64,000 bases of DNA from a virus: positions 1 through 64,000 of IMG/VR virus record IMGVR_UViG_3300032265_003779, one strand, 5' to 3'. Of the stretch, positions 49,264 through 57,762 are shown one piece after another. Under the pieces are notes generated by a model. It was not told the DNA's origin, ran no database searches, and worked only from the letters and a program-made list of their open reading frames with translations. Every line of letters starts with the position of its first letter. Position 1 is the first letter of the stretch. Made by a program: the position numbers and the translations under genes.

Positions 49264-49932
49264 TTAATTAAACCTACTGTGTTTTTCTTTAAAAGCTATT
49301 GCTGAATTTTTGAAACCTGCTAGGGCGTCCATTCCTCCGTTAACTCCACCTTTTTCTCCGCTTATCCTTCCTGTCCAGTCCATTATTATTAGGTGTATTA
49401 AAATTTTAACTTTTCTTTCATTTTTATAATTTCCATCTTTGTCTAAAATTAAATTACCCAATCTTCTGGATAGTTGTCCGTCTCTTAAATTCATATGATT
49501 ATCTATACAGAAATAAAGATCGCTTAGCTCATCTGGGGCTAAATTATTTAGCATGTTTTTTGCAACTGGGTGTAGCTTATCGATCATAGGAAGATAGTGA
49601 GTAGATCTTTGATGATCTATTGCTTGTATTTTTCCTTCTCCTCCAGCCGACCAATGTTTTCCGCCAATAGTGGTAGCACTAGCTTTGCCAATATCGTGAA
49701 GCCAAGCTGCCATTTTTAATATTTTTTCTTCTTTTTCATCTAAATGAAAGTTTATATTTTTAAATGGAAATTTATTAGATTCTTTAGATAATAAATTTTT
49801 AGCAGTATCTAAAGATTTTCTTACCATTCTTGTGTGGTTGAGAACATTACCTTCTGCATGGTGATCTGGATTTTGAGGAACTGGTTCTAGAAGATCTTTA
49901 AAACTTGTTTCTAACCATAATTTAAATTCCAT
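49264..49932 (-). CDS. HD-domain phosphohydrolase with tag
   Basis: A 222-residue protein starting MEFKLWLETSFKDLLE, the recurrent tag. The HD motif is clear: His33 in NVLNHTRMV, His79-Asp80 in AAWLHDIGKAS and a later His-rich HWSAGGEGKIQAIDHQRS, with FCIDNHMNLRD. HD enzymes hydrolyse nucleotides or cyclic nucleotides, or act on tRNA ends. AGAGGTGTTT precedes the ATG, and a TATAAATTAA lies upstream. Packaging in the head is inferred from the tag. Confidence 0.8.
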   Translation of the reverse strand: MEFKLWLETSFKDLLEPVPQNPDHHAEGNVLNHTRMVRKSLDTAKNLLSKESNKFPFKNINFHLDEKEEKILKMAAWLHDIGKASATTIGGKHWSAGGEGKIQAIDHQRSTHYLPMIDKLHPVAKNMLNNLAPDELSDLYFCIDNHMNLRDGQLSRRLGNLILDKDGNYKNERKVKILIHLIIMDWTGRISGEKGGVNGGMDALAGFKNSAIAFKEKHSRFN

Positions 49933-49998
49933 AAACACCTCTTTAATTTATATTGTATTTAGTCCTATATTTGAAAAATTAACACTAATTTAATTATT

Positions 49999-50571
49999 AT
50001 GAAGCTGCCATATCGTGTGACTGTTACGCCTCCAAAAACATCTGATCAGAGGGGAAATTTAATAACTCCTCCTTCTTTCAATTTAGAGTTTATTCAAATA
50101 AACTATGTAGATAGCCCAAGCAATAAAACTGTTAATGCTAATATTTTCCCTTTTCCTTTGCCTTTAAAGTTATGGCATGGAGAAGAATATGATTCCATAG
50201 GAGATTGGACTCAAAAACAAGCTGAAAATAGAGTTTTTGAAGTTTTAGGTAATGATATACAAAAAAGTTTAAATGATCTTTATCCGGCTACATTGGAGGA
50301 CGATCCTAATGGTCCAGGAAGCATATTGAGCAAAATGTTAAGTAAGGTTGGAATAAAAGCTACACCTAATTGTAGTTGCAAACAACGTGCAATAACAATG
50401 AATAAAAACGGAGTGGAATGGTGTGAAAACAATATGGATACTATTCTTGGATGGCTCAAAGAAGAATCTGATAAAAGAAACCTTCCTTTCGTTGAAATTG
50501 TCGCAAAAATGCTTGTTTATAGGGCTATAAATAAATCAAAAAAATTAAACAAGAGTATAGATAAAGCATAG
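49999..50571 (+). CDS. Probable structural protein with Cys motif, 190 aa
   Basis: A 190-residue protein. The first half is beta-prone and Pro-rich. The second half has PNCSCKQRAITMNKNGVEWC then NMDTILGWLKEES, a CxCxxRA-x-MN-x-G-x-WC pattern I associate with planctomycete and phage proteins of unknown role, probably a small zinc-binding helical domain. The ATG follows TAATTTAATTATT without a clear binding site. It precedes a fibre gene by 10 bases. Confidence 0.6.
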   Translation: MKLPYRVTVTPPKTSDQRGNLITPPSFNLEFIQINYVDSPSNKTVNANIFPFPLPLKLWHGEEYDSIGDWTQKQAENRVFEVLGNDIQKSLNDLYPATLEDDPNGPGSILSKMLSKVGIKATPNCSCKQRAITMNKNGVEWCENNMDTILGWLKEESDKRNLPFVEIVAKMLVYRAINKSKKLNKSIDKA

Positions 50572-50581
50572 GAGAAAACGG

Positions 50582-52258
50582 ATGTCAGATGGTCCAGCAA
50601 CATATTTTAAATACGATCTTTGTTTAGGATCTATTACAGGTTTAATATCTATTTCGTATGATACAAATCCAGGGAATGTTAATCCTTTGGCTGTGCCGAT
50701 TAATTTTAAGATAACTTGGAATGGATTGCAGTTTGAAAGTGGGTTTAGAGGATCTTCTAGTTTTGATACAAATCTTCTTGATGCTGGCTATACAGCCACG
50801 ACAGGAGGATCTACTGGAACTTTAGAGTTTAATAAAAACTCTGAAACTCCCTCGTGTGGATTATTAGAAGTTTTCTCTCCATTAAGTAATTCTAAAGCTG
50901 ATTTTAATGTAGTTTGTGGTGTAACCCCTGTACCACCACAAACGCCTGGACCTACACCAACTCCTCCTGCTGTAACACCAACAGCAGCGTGTGTTATGGG
51001 TTGTGCGGATGCTCCGCCACCGACAATAGCTCCTGATGGTCCATTTAACATGAGTTTGTGTTGTCCTGGGGCTGGGGCAGGTGGTGACGTTCACTTTTAT
51101 TGGAATGGAAACAGTGCTGTTAGTGGTGGCAGTGGTATGTGGAATAATTTTGCTGTAGCTGATGACAATCATACTTGGATCGGGGACCATTGGGTTATAG
51201 AGTGGTGTGAAATTAAACAAAACGGAAATGTTAATGCAATATTTAGCCGTAGAACTCAGCCATGTTTGTTTCCAGGAACAACAGTATGCTCTTCTGTAAA
51301 AACTATAGGGAGTCTAAGCTCTTCTGGACTTTCTTTTAGGTGGAAGAGAAAGAAAGTTCCAGTATCAAATTGTGGTTGTACTAAAGATGAGTATTGGTAT
51401 ACAAGAAGCTGTTCTATAAGACCAACAAGAATTTTTGAAAATCAAAAATTTGGTGGGATACAGTGGGATTTTATGAAATGGATATCAGGATATAAAAACT
51501 CTAATCTACAAAACGGAATAACTGGACCTTTTGGCTATTTCTCAAGCTTCTCAAGAAACGGCAAATTTAGAATTTTTAAAGATGATACTCCAACTGCTCA
51601 GGATGTAATGAACTTTTATAATCAGTTGGATGCAGACATATTTTCGGCAAACAATATTATTAATGATCTAATTGATATGGCAGCACAAATAGATGAGTAT
51701 AAACAAAATGAAACATTGGATCTAACACAAGCTGTTTCATACAGAAATTCCAACATGCCAAAACCATTAGATCTAGGGAGCTCTGATCCCTGCTGTAAAG
51801 CAGGAGACATAAATTGGCTAGATTCACCATGTGGAATAGATGAAGCAGGTTGGTGGTCAAAATCTGATTGTACTTGTGAATATTCTGAATCTGATCCTGG
51901 CTATGGTTTGGGTGGTCCTTTTGAAACACAGGCAGAGTGTTTTAATGTTGGATCTTGTGGATCTAGTTTTGATTGTATAGATGGAACTTGTGTCGAAGTA
52001 GCATATGGAGATGGTCCGTTCTCGACATATCAAGATTGTTTAGATTATGGGTGTGAAATTCTTCCAACAGCAACAGCTCCAACACCAACGGCAACAATGC
52101 CAACACCAACAGCAACGGCTCCAACACCAACGGCAACAATGCCAACACCAACAGCAACGATGCCAACACCAACAGCAACGGCTCCAACACCAACAGCAAC
52201 GGCTCCAACACCAACAGGAACGCGTGTAACGCCTGGACCAACCGCTCCCGCTCCTTGA
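50582..52258 (+). CDS. Cys-rich fibre protein with Thr-Pro tail
   Basis: A 558-residue protein. It starts with a beta domain (FKYDLCLGSITGLISISYD), a PTPTPP linker near residue 125, and a central part with WKRKKVPVSNCGCTKDEYWY and FLGSSDPCC-type Cys pairs. About residues 420-485 form two small Cys-rich repeats ending YGLGGPFETQAECFNVGSCG and YGDGPFSTYQDCLDYGC. It ends in a long (APTPTAT)n tail. AGGAGAAAACGG precedes the ATG. A surface fibre or adhesin is likely. Confidence 0.7.
   Translation: MSDGPATYFKYDLCLGSITGLISISYDTNPGNVNPLAVPINFKITWNGLQFESGFRGSSSFDTNLLDAGYTATTGGSTGTLEFNKNSETPSCGLLEVFSPLSNSKADFNVVCGVTPVPPQTPGPTPTPPAVTPTAACVMGCADAPPPTIAPDGPFNMSLCCPGAGAGGDVHFYWNGNSAVSGGSGMWNNFAVADDNHTWIGDHWVIEWCEIKQNGNVNAIFSRRTQPCLFPGTTVCSSVKTIGSLSSSGLSFRWKRKKVPVSNCGCTKDEYWYTRSCSIRPTRIFENQKFGGIQWDFMKWISGYKNSNLQNGITGPFGYFSSFSRNGKFRIFKDDTPTAQDVMNFYNQLDADIFSANNIINDLIDMAAQIDEYKQNETLDLTQAVSYRNSNMPKPLDLGSSDPCCKAGDINWLDSPCGIDEAGWWSKSDCTCEYSESDPGYGLGGPFETQAECFNVGSCGSSFDCIDGTCVEVAYGDGPFSTYQDCLDYGCEILPTATAPTPTATMPTPTATAPTPTATMPTPTATMPTPTATAPTPTATAPTPTGTRVTPGPTAPAP
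52070..52225 (+). repeat. 21-bp tandem repeat encoding PTPTATA
   Basis: About seven copies of CCAACACCAACAGCAACG plus GCT or ATG encode the Thr-Pro tail of the preceding fibre protein. Confidence 0.85.
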
Positions 52259-52264
52259 TTCTTT

Positions 52265-53008
52265 TCAGCTTTCTAAGTAGTCTATTAGGTCTTCACAATT
52301 TTCAAGAGATTTATATTTTTTCTGTTCTATGGTCATATTCTTTATTGCATTTGATAAAGCTTCTTTGTTTAAATCTTTTTCTTCTATTAAGTATTGCCTT
52401 AATATAAAGAGGCAAAAGCCATGATCAGGGAAACCGACAGTTACTTGCCTTTCTATTTTAACATTAACTTCTAGGCATTTTTTATCAAATTTTTTATAAG
52501 GTAGTCTTGGATGAAAATTATATCTTTTTTCATGTATTACGCTCCAAACAAATCTTTCAAATATTCCTCCATAAACCATGGCTTCAACCATCTTTTTACT
52601 ATTTTTTAAATTCATAGGAACAGGCTGATGTATTTCATCAAAACTTTTACCTATTTTTTCTTCTGGGAACCAGTGACTTGAAAAGCAAACATGAGCACTA
52701 CTTAAATAATCTTTATCTCCATCTATTCTATGGATCAAAAAGTCTTCATTTAATTCTTTTACTATATCTTTATAATTACTGGATTGGATTTTTCCGGGAT
52801 AATTTTCAATTATAAAATTTTTGGAAATTTCATAAAACTCTGCTGGATTATTATATTCAAAAAAACATTTTTGATTTTCGAGGGCTTCTTTTTTTTCTTT
52901 TTGAATTAAAATACTATCATGGTTGTCTTCTTCAAAAACTTCATTTAATTGAAGTTTTCTCAGATTAGGAAGAGTGTTGTAGCCATTTCTATAAGCGTGG
53001 TATGCCAT
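52265..53008 (-). CDS. DUF3445, HODM-like heme oxidative demethylase
   Basis: A 247-residue protein matching DUF3445, the heme-dependent oxidative N-demethylase (HODM) alpha-subunit family: HWFPEEKIGKSFDEIHQPVP is the family's core block, then FERFVWSVIHEKRYNFHPRL and LEVNVKIERQVTVGFPDHGF. In bacteria HODM oxidatively removes methyl groups from amines using heme. Start is ATG 53008, or a TTG at 53026 overlapping the previous stop as TTGA. Its presence in a phage is unexpected. No partner subunit is visible nearby. Confidence 0.75.
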   Translation of the reverse strand: MAYHAYRNGYNTLPNLRKLQLNEVFEEDNHDSILIQKEKKEALENQKCFFEYNNPAEFYEISKNFIIENYPGKIQSSNYKDIVKELNEDFLIHRIDGDKDYLSSAHVCFSSHWFPEEKIGKSFDEIHQPVPMNLKNSKKMVEAMVYGGIFERFVWSVIHEKRYNFHPRLPYKKFDKKCLEVNVKIERQVTVGFPDHGFCLFILRQYLIEEKDLNKEALSNAIKNMTIEQKKYKSLENCEDLIDYLES

Positions 53009-53022
53009 ACTTACAGTATAAT

Positions 53023-53505
53023 TCAACTATTCTTATTTTTCAACCATTCTGAGAATTTTTTAATTTCACTATCCTTTTTCCAACTTATTCTTTTACTACT
53101 TTTTTTTCTTTTTTTGCCTTTTGGATTACAGGCAGATAAATTTGGTCTACAGGCAGGATATTTTCTTTCTGCACCTTTGCCTGTTTTTTTTCTTCCGCAA
53201 GGCACTAAATTTCCTTTTTTGCTGGCTTTGCAGTCTATCCATCCTTTTCCATGATTTCTATCAAACCAACCTTTCAAACCTCTTTCTTTTTCTAGTTTAA
53301 ATATATTTTCTTGAACTTTAAACTCTCCCTCTATCTCCAATTGTTCTTTTTTTGTTTTATTTCCCCAATTTTTTGCTCCTACTTTGCGACACCTAACCAA
53401 TGATCCTGAACCGTAGGCCGAAGGCCAAATACGATACCTCGACTTTACTTTATAATAACACGCATCTTTCTCTTCTCTTAATTCAAGCCATTTATTAAAT
53501 TTCAT
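53023..53505 (-). CDS. Tagged basic DUF5872-like protein
   Basis: A 160-residue basic protein. Start is 53505 (MKFNKWLELREEKD, the recurrent tag); the frame extends to 53544 but that would lie in the divergent gene. The body has CYYKVKSRYRIWPSAYGSGS, WIDCKASKKGNLVPCG and YPACRPNLSAC, a pattern close to the DUF5872 proteins of phages and giant viruses, which may bind DNA. The C-terminus is Lys-rich. The start has no binding site and follows the shared 21-base promoter. Confidence 0.7.
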   Translation of the reverse strand: MKFNKWLELREEKDACYYKVKSRYRIWPSAYGSGSLVRCRKVGAKNWGNKTKKEQLEIEGEFKVQENIFKLEKERGLKGWFDRNHGKGWIDCKASKKGNLVPCGRKKTGKGAERKYPACRPNLSACNPKGKKRKKSSKRISWKKDSEIKKFSEWLKNKNS

Positions 53506-53526
53506 AATACTTATATATATTGTATT
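53506..53526. promoter_or_regulatory. 21-bp shared divergent promoter, near palindrome
   Basis: Only 21 bases separate the two divergent ATGs. The sequence is nearly self-complementary: AATAC at one end, TATATATA in the middle and GTATT at the other. Each strand reads a TATATA-rich element up to its own ATG, with no ribosome binding site. Confidence 0.55.
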
Positions 53527-54243
53527 ATGAAAAATTTCATACAATTCCTGCTAGAAGAGAAAACAAAAAACACTGAATTTAAAACAATTTTTGATTCTTT
53601 AGAAAAGAAGAAACAAATATTGTTTTTAACAACAAGCAATAGGTGGAAGCCAGAAGAAAAACCAAAGACTACTCAAATAGCATACTTTATCAAAGATAAT
53701 CTTAAAAATAAAAATTTAAAAATAATAGAAACCCCATCTTTAAACATACATCCTTGCGAAGGAAATATAAGTAGTAAAAAAGGGAATGGTTGTGGCTTAA
53801 AAGAATCTTTATTGAAAGATAAAAATAAAAATCCCAGTGGACTCCATAGGTGTTGGTGCAGCTTAAACAATAAAGATGATGAGCTTTGGAAAATATCAAA
53901 AGAACTATTTACTAGTGATTGTGTAATATTTTTTGGTTCTGTTCGTTGGGGAAGCATGAATAGTTATTATCAAAAACTTATAGAGCGATTAAGTTGGATT
54001 GAAAACAGACATACAACTTTCGGTGAAAATAATGTGGTTAAAAATATTAGTGCTGGTCTTGTTATTATGGGGCACAATTGGAATGTTGATCAAGTAATGG
54101 AAACACAAAAACAAGTTTTAAAATTTTATGGATTTAAAATTGAAGAAAACTTATGCTGGAATCGCCAGTGGACAAAAGATTCAAAAGAAGAAACGTCAAA
54201 AGGGTATAAAAAAGATAATGAGGAGTTCAAAGAGATTATTTGA
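53527..54243 (+). CDS. Tagged flavodoxin/FMN-reductase-like protein
   Basis: A 238-residue protein starting MKNFIQFLLEEKTK, a form of the tag. From residue 30 on, KKKQILFLTTSNRW, KTTQIAYFIKDNL and TSDCVIFFGSVRWGSMNSYY fit a flavodoxin_2/NADPH-dependent FMN reductase fold; the GSVRWGSMNSYYQKLIERL segment is the flavin-loop region. A Cys-rich part (CGLKESLL, HRCWCSLNN) may bind metal. Likely a redox enzyme. It shares its start region with the DUF5872-like gene. Confidence 0.65.
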   Translation: MKNFIQFLLEEKTKNTEFKTIFDSLEKKKQILFLTTSNRWKPEEKPKTTQIAYFIKDNLKNKNLKIIETPSLNIHPCEGNISSKKGNGCGLKESLLKDKNKNPSGLHRCWCSLNNKDDELWKISKELFTSDCVIFFGSVRWGSMNSYYQKLIERLSWIENRHTTFGENNVVKNISAGLVIMGHNWNVDQVMETQKQVLKFYGFKIEENLCWNRQWTKDSKEETSKGYKKDNEEFKEII

Positions 54244-54245
54244 AA

Positions 54246-54259
54246 GCATATATAATATT
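54246..54259 (+). promoter_or_regulatory. Late-promoter-like GCATATATAATATT abutting the ATG
   Basis: GCATATATAATATT directly precedes the ATG at 54260, with no ribosome binding site; it closely matches the element at 9187. Confidence 0.5.
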
Positions 54260-54850
54260 ATGAGATTTAAACTTTGGCTGGAGACTGTGGCAGGGACACT
54301 AGGAACAGAATTGGTAGACGAATCACAAATAGATTCTGTCTATGATAAGGCTAAAATTTCAGTCAAACTTGTTCAACTATATGCCAGAGAAAATAGACTA
54401 AAATTATTAAATAACATATCAACTGTAGCTAATTTAAGCTCGGGAGCATATGGGCTTTATAACTCTGCTATGAATAAAAAGGTCATAAATCAAAATGCTA
54501 TTCAGAAAATAAGATTTAAGTTTGGAGATGATATTTTTAAAAATAATAAAATTAATAGCATTCCAGAAGTTGTTATTAGGAAATATATACCAGAAATACA
54601 AGATGTAGAAGTACAGCCTAGTGATGTTATTTACGTTAATGTAAATAGAATAATTAAAGAGCTTGGAGATACACCACAAGCGATATTAGAAATTGCATCT
54701 ACAATAGTGCACGAAGCAACTCATGAAAAAGAACGTGAGGAAAAAGGTTCTACAAGTGAAACATTACCTGTCATGGAGGAAAAGAAGTTTTTAAATTGGT
54801 TTAAAATAAATAAAATTAGACTTGTTCAAAAATTTCCACAATTATCATGA
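54260..54850 (+). CDS. Tagged zincin-like metalloprotease
   Basis: A 196-residue protein starting MRFKLWLETVAGT, the recurrent tag. The zinc motif is STIVHEATHEKEREEKG (HExxH), with a further Glu in VMEEKKF downstream as a possible third ligand. The rest is helical with a PEVVIRKYIPE segment. The start at 54260 is used because a longer frame to 54128 lies in the previous gene. It overlaps the next gene by ATGA. A small packaged peptidase is likely; substrate unknown. Confidence 0.65.
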   Translation: MRFKLWLETVAGTLGTELVDESQIDSVYDKAKISVKLVQLYARENRLKLLNNISTVANLSSGAYGLYNSAMNKKVINQNAIQKIRFKFGDDIFKNNKINSIPEVVIRKYIPEIQDVEVQPSDVIYVNVNRIIKELGDTPQAILEIASTIVHEATHEKEREEKGSTSETLPVMEEKKFLNWFKINKIRLVQKFPQLS

Positions 54851-55464
54851 ATACTACAGAAGCATTCAAACAATATCAAAAAAATAAATTTTATAACTCT
54901 ATAAAGAAACAAACTACAGAGCTTGGCTTTGACCCAAAATATTTACCACAAGAAAAAGATAGAACCAACTTTGGCTATAAGTTAGACTGGGAGAATAAAA
55001 CTAAAGAAGTAGAATATTTATTAAGCAAAAATGGATTAGAAGTATATTTGGTAAATTCGAAAAACGACCCAATTTTAACTCCTAATCCGCACACACCAGA
55101 AAGACCAGTAGGCTCACAGAGTAAACCTGGAATCTCTTACGAAAAAACATATAGAACAAAAAGAATAAAAAAGTCTAGAACTGATTTTGCATTATACAAT
55201 AATATTAAAAACTATTATGAGTCTAATAATAGATTTTTTGATTTTACAAAAAAAAGAGTTGTTAAAAATTCTCCTGTTTATGATGTAATAGAATCTGTTC
55301 TTGATCTTAGGATTGATATTTTATCCTCTAAAGAGTGTATTATAAATGGAGGATCTCCATCTATAAATAATTTTTCATATATGTTATTTGGAGGAAACTC
55401 ATCTTCTGATGATCCCATAACGGTAGAAGAATGGTGTGCAACAAATCAACCTAATTATTACTAA
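54847..55464 (+). CDS. Hypothetical protein, 205 aa
   Basis: A Lys/Asn/Tyr-rich protein overlapping the previous gene by ATGA. The middle has LTPNPHTPERPVGSQSKPG and KTYRTKRIKKSR, then VYDVIESVLDLRIDILSS. Ends TVEEWCATNQPNYY. No domain recognised. Confidence 0.6.
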   Translation: MNTTEAFKQYQKNKFYNSIKKQTTELGFDPKYLPQEKDRTNFGYKLDWENKTKEVEYLLSKNGLEVYLVNSKNDPILTPNPHTPERPVGSQSKPGISYEKTYRTKRIKKSRTDFALYNNIKNYYESNNRFFDFTKKRVVKNSPVYDVIESVLDLRIDILSSKECIINGGSPSINNFSYMLFGGNSSSDDPITVEEWCATNQPNYY

Positions 55465-55473
55465 CTTATATTT
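55463..55473 (+). promoter_or_regulatory. Late-promoter-like AACTTATATTT abutting the ATG
   Basis: AACTTATATTT overlaps the previous stop codon and ends at the ATG at 55474; no ribosome binding site is present. Confidence 0.4.
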
Positions 55474-56526
55474 ATGAGCACTATAATCCCAAATATATCG
55501 AAACCTTATTTATTAGATGAATTTTTAGCATCATTTGATTTTACTGTTTGCTTATTTACAAATAATATTGTTGGAAATGAAAACCCGATAAATTTTGATC
55601 AACCTGTTTTTCATGGATATGTTGATAAAAAGCTATCTCCAGAAAAATGGAGCGTATCAGAATTAAATGAAAATTATGCAACATGCACCTATATTGAACC
55701 AATAATGTTTTTCAATAATGGTAATGAAAATTCAGAACAAATATATGGATATTATGTAAAAAATAATCTTGAAGATATTTTGTGGTATGATAAATTTGAA
55801 AACTCTAAAGTTATAGACTCTAAAAAAGCAATAATAGTAAAACTTGCGGTTAATTTAAATAAACCTCTTGGAGGATTATCACTTGTTTCTTTGGTTTTGA
55901 AAAGTTCTGATAGCTCTATACCTATAACTCTTTCATCTGTATCTATAGGAACAGAAACTTGGGGTGATGTATCATCTGGGGGCTACCTAGTGGATGTTAC
56001 TGGTCGGAGTTTTAATTCTGCTAACAGTATGTTTAATTTATTATTAAGATCCGATATAGTTCCCAGTTCTGATAACCCCTATAATTTTACATATGAAATA
56101 CAAAGTTATGGGTTTAATAATTTGAGCACAAGCTCTTCGATAGTTAATTCTGGCGTTACTGTTATTGAAAAAACTTTATATCCCACCAATCCTCCTACAA
56201 CAACTCCTCCAGCAACACTTCCCCCAAATGGACAAACAATAACTTTACATGGTCCATCAGAAACAAAAGTAGGATTAACTCTCAACACAGCAATAGAAGA
56301 TTCAAATTTTGTTTTTACATATTTAGAAAATTCTCTTGTTTCTTTTCCTGATGTGATGCTTATTTACATTAATAATGTTTTAGTAGCTCAAGTAGATTGT
56401 TTTACTTTATATATGGGACAAAATTTTACATTAAATTATCAAGGATATACCTTAAGTGGAGTTTTTCATTCAGACGTTCATTTTCAAGTAGCCCCGCCTG
56501 GTCCGAATTTTCCCGTGCCTGGCTGA
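55474..56526 (+). CDS. Probable virion protein, 350 aa
   Basis: A 350-residue Ser/Asn/Thr-rich, beta-prone protein. A Pro/Thr linker (TNPPTTTPPATLPP) at about residue 235-250 separates two beta domains; the second holds GQTITLHGPSETKVGLTLN and ends PGPNFPVPG. No tag. It converges on the glycosyltransferase gene. The layout is that of a small fibre or decoration protein. Confidence 0.6.
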   Translation: MSTIIPNISKPYLLDEFLASFDFTVCLFTNNIVGNENPINFDQPVFHGYVDKKLSPEKWSVSELNENYATCTYIEPIMFFNNGNENSEQIYGYYVKNNLEDILWYDKFENSKVIDSKKAIIVKLAVNLNKPLGGLSLVSLVLKSSDSSIPITLSSVSIGTETWGDVSSGGYLVDVTGRSFNSANSMFNLLLRSDIVPSSDNPYNFTYEIQSYGFNNLSTSSSIVNSGVTVIEKTLYPTNPPTTTPPATLPPNGQTITLHGPSETKVGLTLNTAIEDSNFVFTYLENSLVSFPDVMLIYINNVLVAQVDCFTLYMGQNFTLNYQGYTLSGVFHSDVHFQVAPPGPNFPVPG

Positions 56527-56529
56527 GTG

Positions 56530-57756
56530 CTACTTTATATCTTTTTTATATTTTTTAAGCCAACCAGAAGACCTGCTATATGGCCATATCACTAAGTGGT
56601 GTGGATGATGATCAGAACTAAATGAAACATGTTTTGTATTAACCTTCTTATTCATATAATCTGAACTACTTGATAAATTAAAATCATCTCTAAAAAGAAG
56701 ATTGTTATTCATATCTTCGATTCCAAAAAACCAAAAATCACAATCATCTTTCGATTCTATTTCATTAATATCCCAAGATACAACTAAATTATAATTATTA
56801 TTATAATTTAATTTCCATTCATTCTCTGTCATAATTCTGGGATCTACACCAGTTTTTGCATTTATTCCTACTTTTTTGTTCTTAAAATCAATTCCCGTAT
56901 AAAGTTCATAATCATGAAAACTTCTTATTTTTCCTATATCAAAACCACTCAAATCCTCATCATTATCTTCTTGTTGCAAAAGTTTTCTTAGTCTCTTTTT
57001 TGCTCTACTATCTAACGAGCACCAAGAATTATCTTTTGTGTGGTCATCCCAATGTTTTTTATTGCCAGATCTAGTGTATTCGTGCCAAATAATTGAAAAA
57101 TGAGGATGAAACAAATCATATCCATTTGTATAAGATCTTATGCTTAAGCTGACTTCTTCTCCGTGAAAATAAAGATTTGGATCATATCGGCACTCTTCGA
57201 CCCACTTGCCATCAACAAAAACAAAATGACCAGAAACAAATCTTGCTGGAATCGGACTTTCTAAAGATTTAAAATTTTCTATAAAATGAGGCTTTAGCAT
57301 TAAGTTTCCATCATTTGAAAAATCTTCATATCCTACAATTTTTAAAGGATTGTTATCTAGTTTTTGATCGTTGCTAACGTCTAACACAGAGCAGTAGCCT
57401 GTTAGCATAGGTTTTTTTGAATCCAGTTCTTTTATCATCTTTGTAAGATGATCATCCCAATTTGGTAAAAATCTATGGTGAGAATCTAATTGAAGATAAT
57501 ATTTTTCTCCATTATATAAATCTTGTACTTTATTTCTTGCCCAACACGCTCCTCTACTTTCAGTAAAGTTTACGTCTAGTATCTTAAATCTTTTATCGTT
57601 TTTAATTTCATCTATAGACTCTTCATCGTCATGTTGCCAGCAAATTCCAAAAACTAAATTTTTTGGAAAATGAGCTTTATTTAAACAGTCCTTAATAGTA
57701 GGAATTAATTGTTTGTCTCTATATGATGCTATACTAACGAATATTTCTTCTGACAT
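56530..57756 (-). CDS. GT60-type N-acetylglucosaminyltransferase
   Basis: A 408-residue glycosyltransferase of the GT60 (Skp1-GnT/mucin GlcNAcT-like, PF11397) type: EIFVSIASYRDKQLIPTIKD, then VFGICWQHDD, SRGACWARNKVQDLYNGEKY and the metal-binding DSHHRF (Asp91-His93). FYFHGEE-type LYFHGEEVSLSIRSYTNGYD follows. In eukaryotes the family adds GlcNAc to hydroxyproline on Skp1 and to Thr on trypanosome mucins. Its target here is unknown; the Thr-Pro tails of the phage fibres are candidates. The ATG follows AATATATTAATC without a binding site. Confidence 0.7.
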   Translation of the reverse strand: MSEEIFVSIASYRDKQLIPTIKDCLNKAHFPKNLVFGICWQHDDEESIDEIKNDKRFKILDVNFTESRGACWARNKVQDLYNGEKYYLQLDSHHRFLPNWDDHLTKMIKELDSKKPMLTGYCSVLDVSNDQKLDNNPLKIVGYEDFSNDGNLMLKPHFIENFKSLESPIPARFVSGHFVFVDGKWVEECRYDPNLYFHGEEVSLSIRSYTNGYDLFHPHFSIIWHEYTRSGNKKHWDDHTKDNSWCSLDSRAKKRLRKLLQQEDNDEDLSGFDIGKIRSFHDYELYTGIDFKNKKVGINAKTGVDPRIMTENEWKLNYNNNYNLVVSWDINEIESKDDCDFWFFGIEDMNNNLLFRDDFNLSSSSDYMNKKVNTKHVSFSSDHHPHHLVIWPYSRSSGWLKKYKKDIK

Positions 57757-57762
57757 GTTTGA

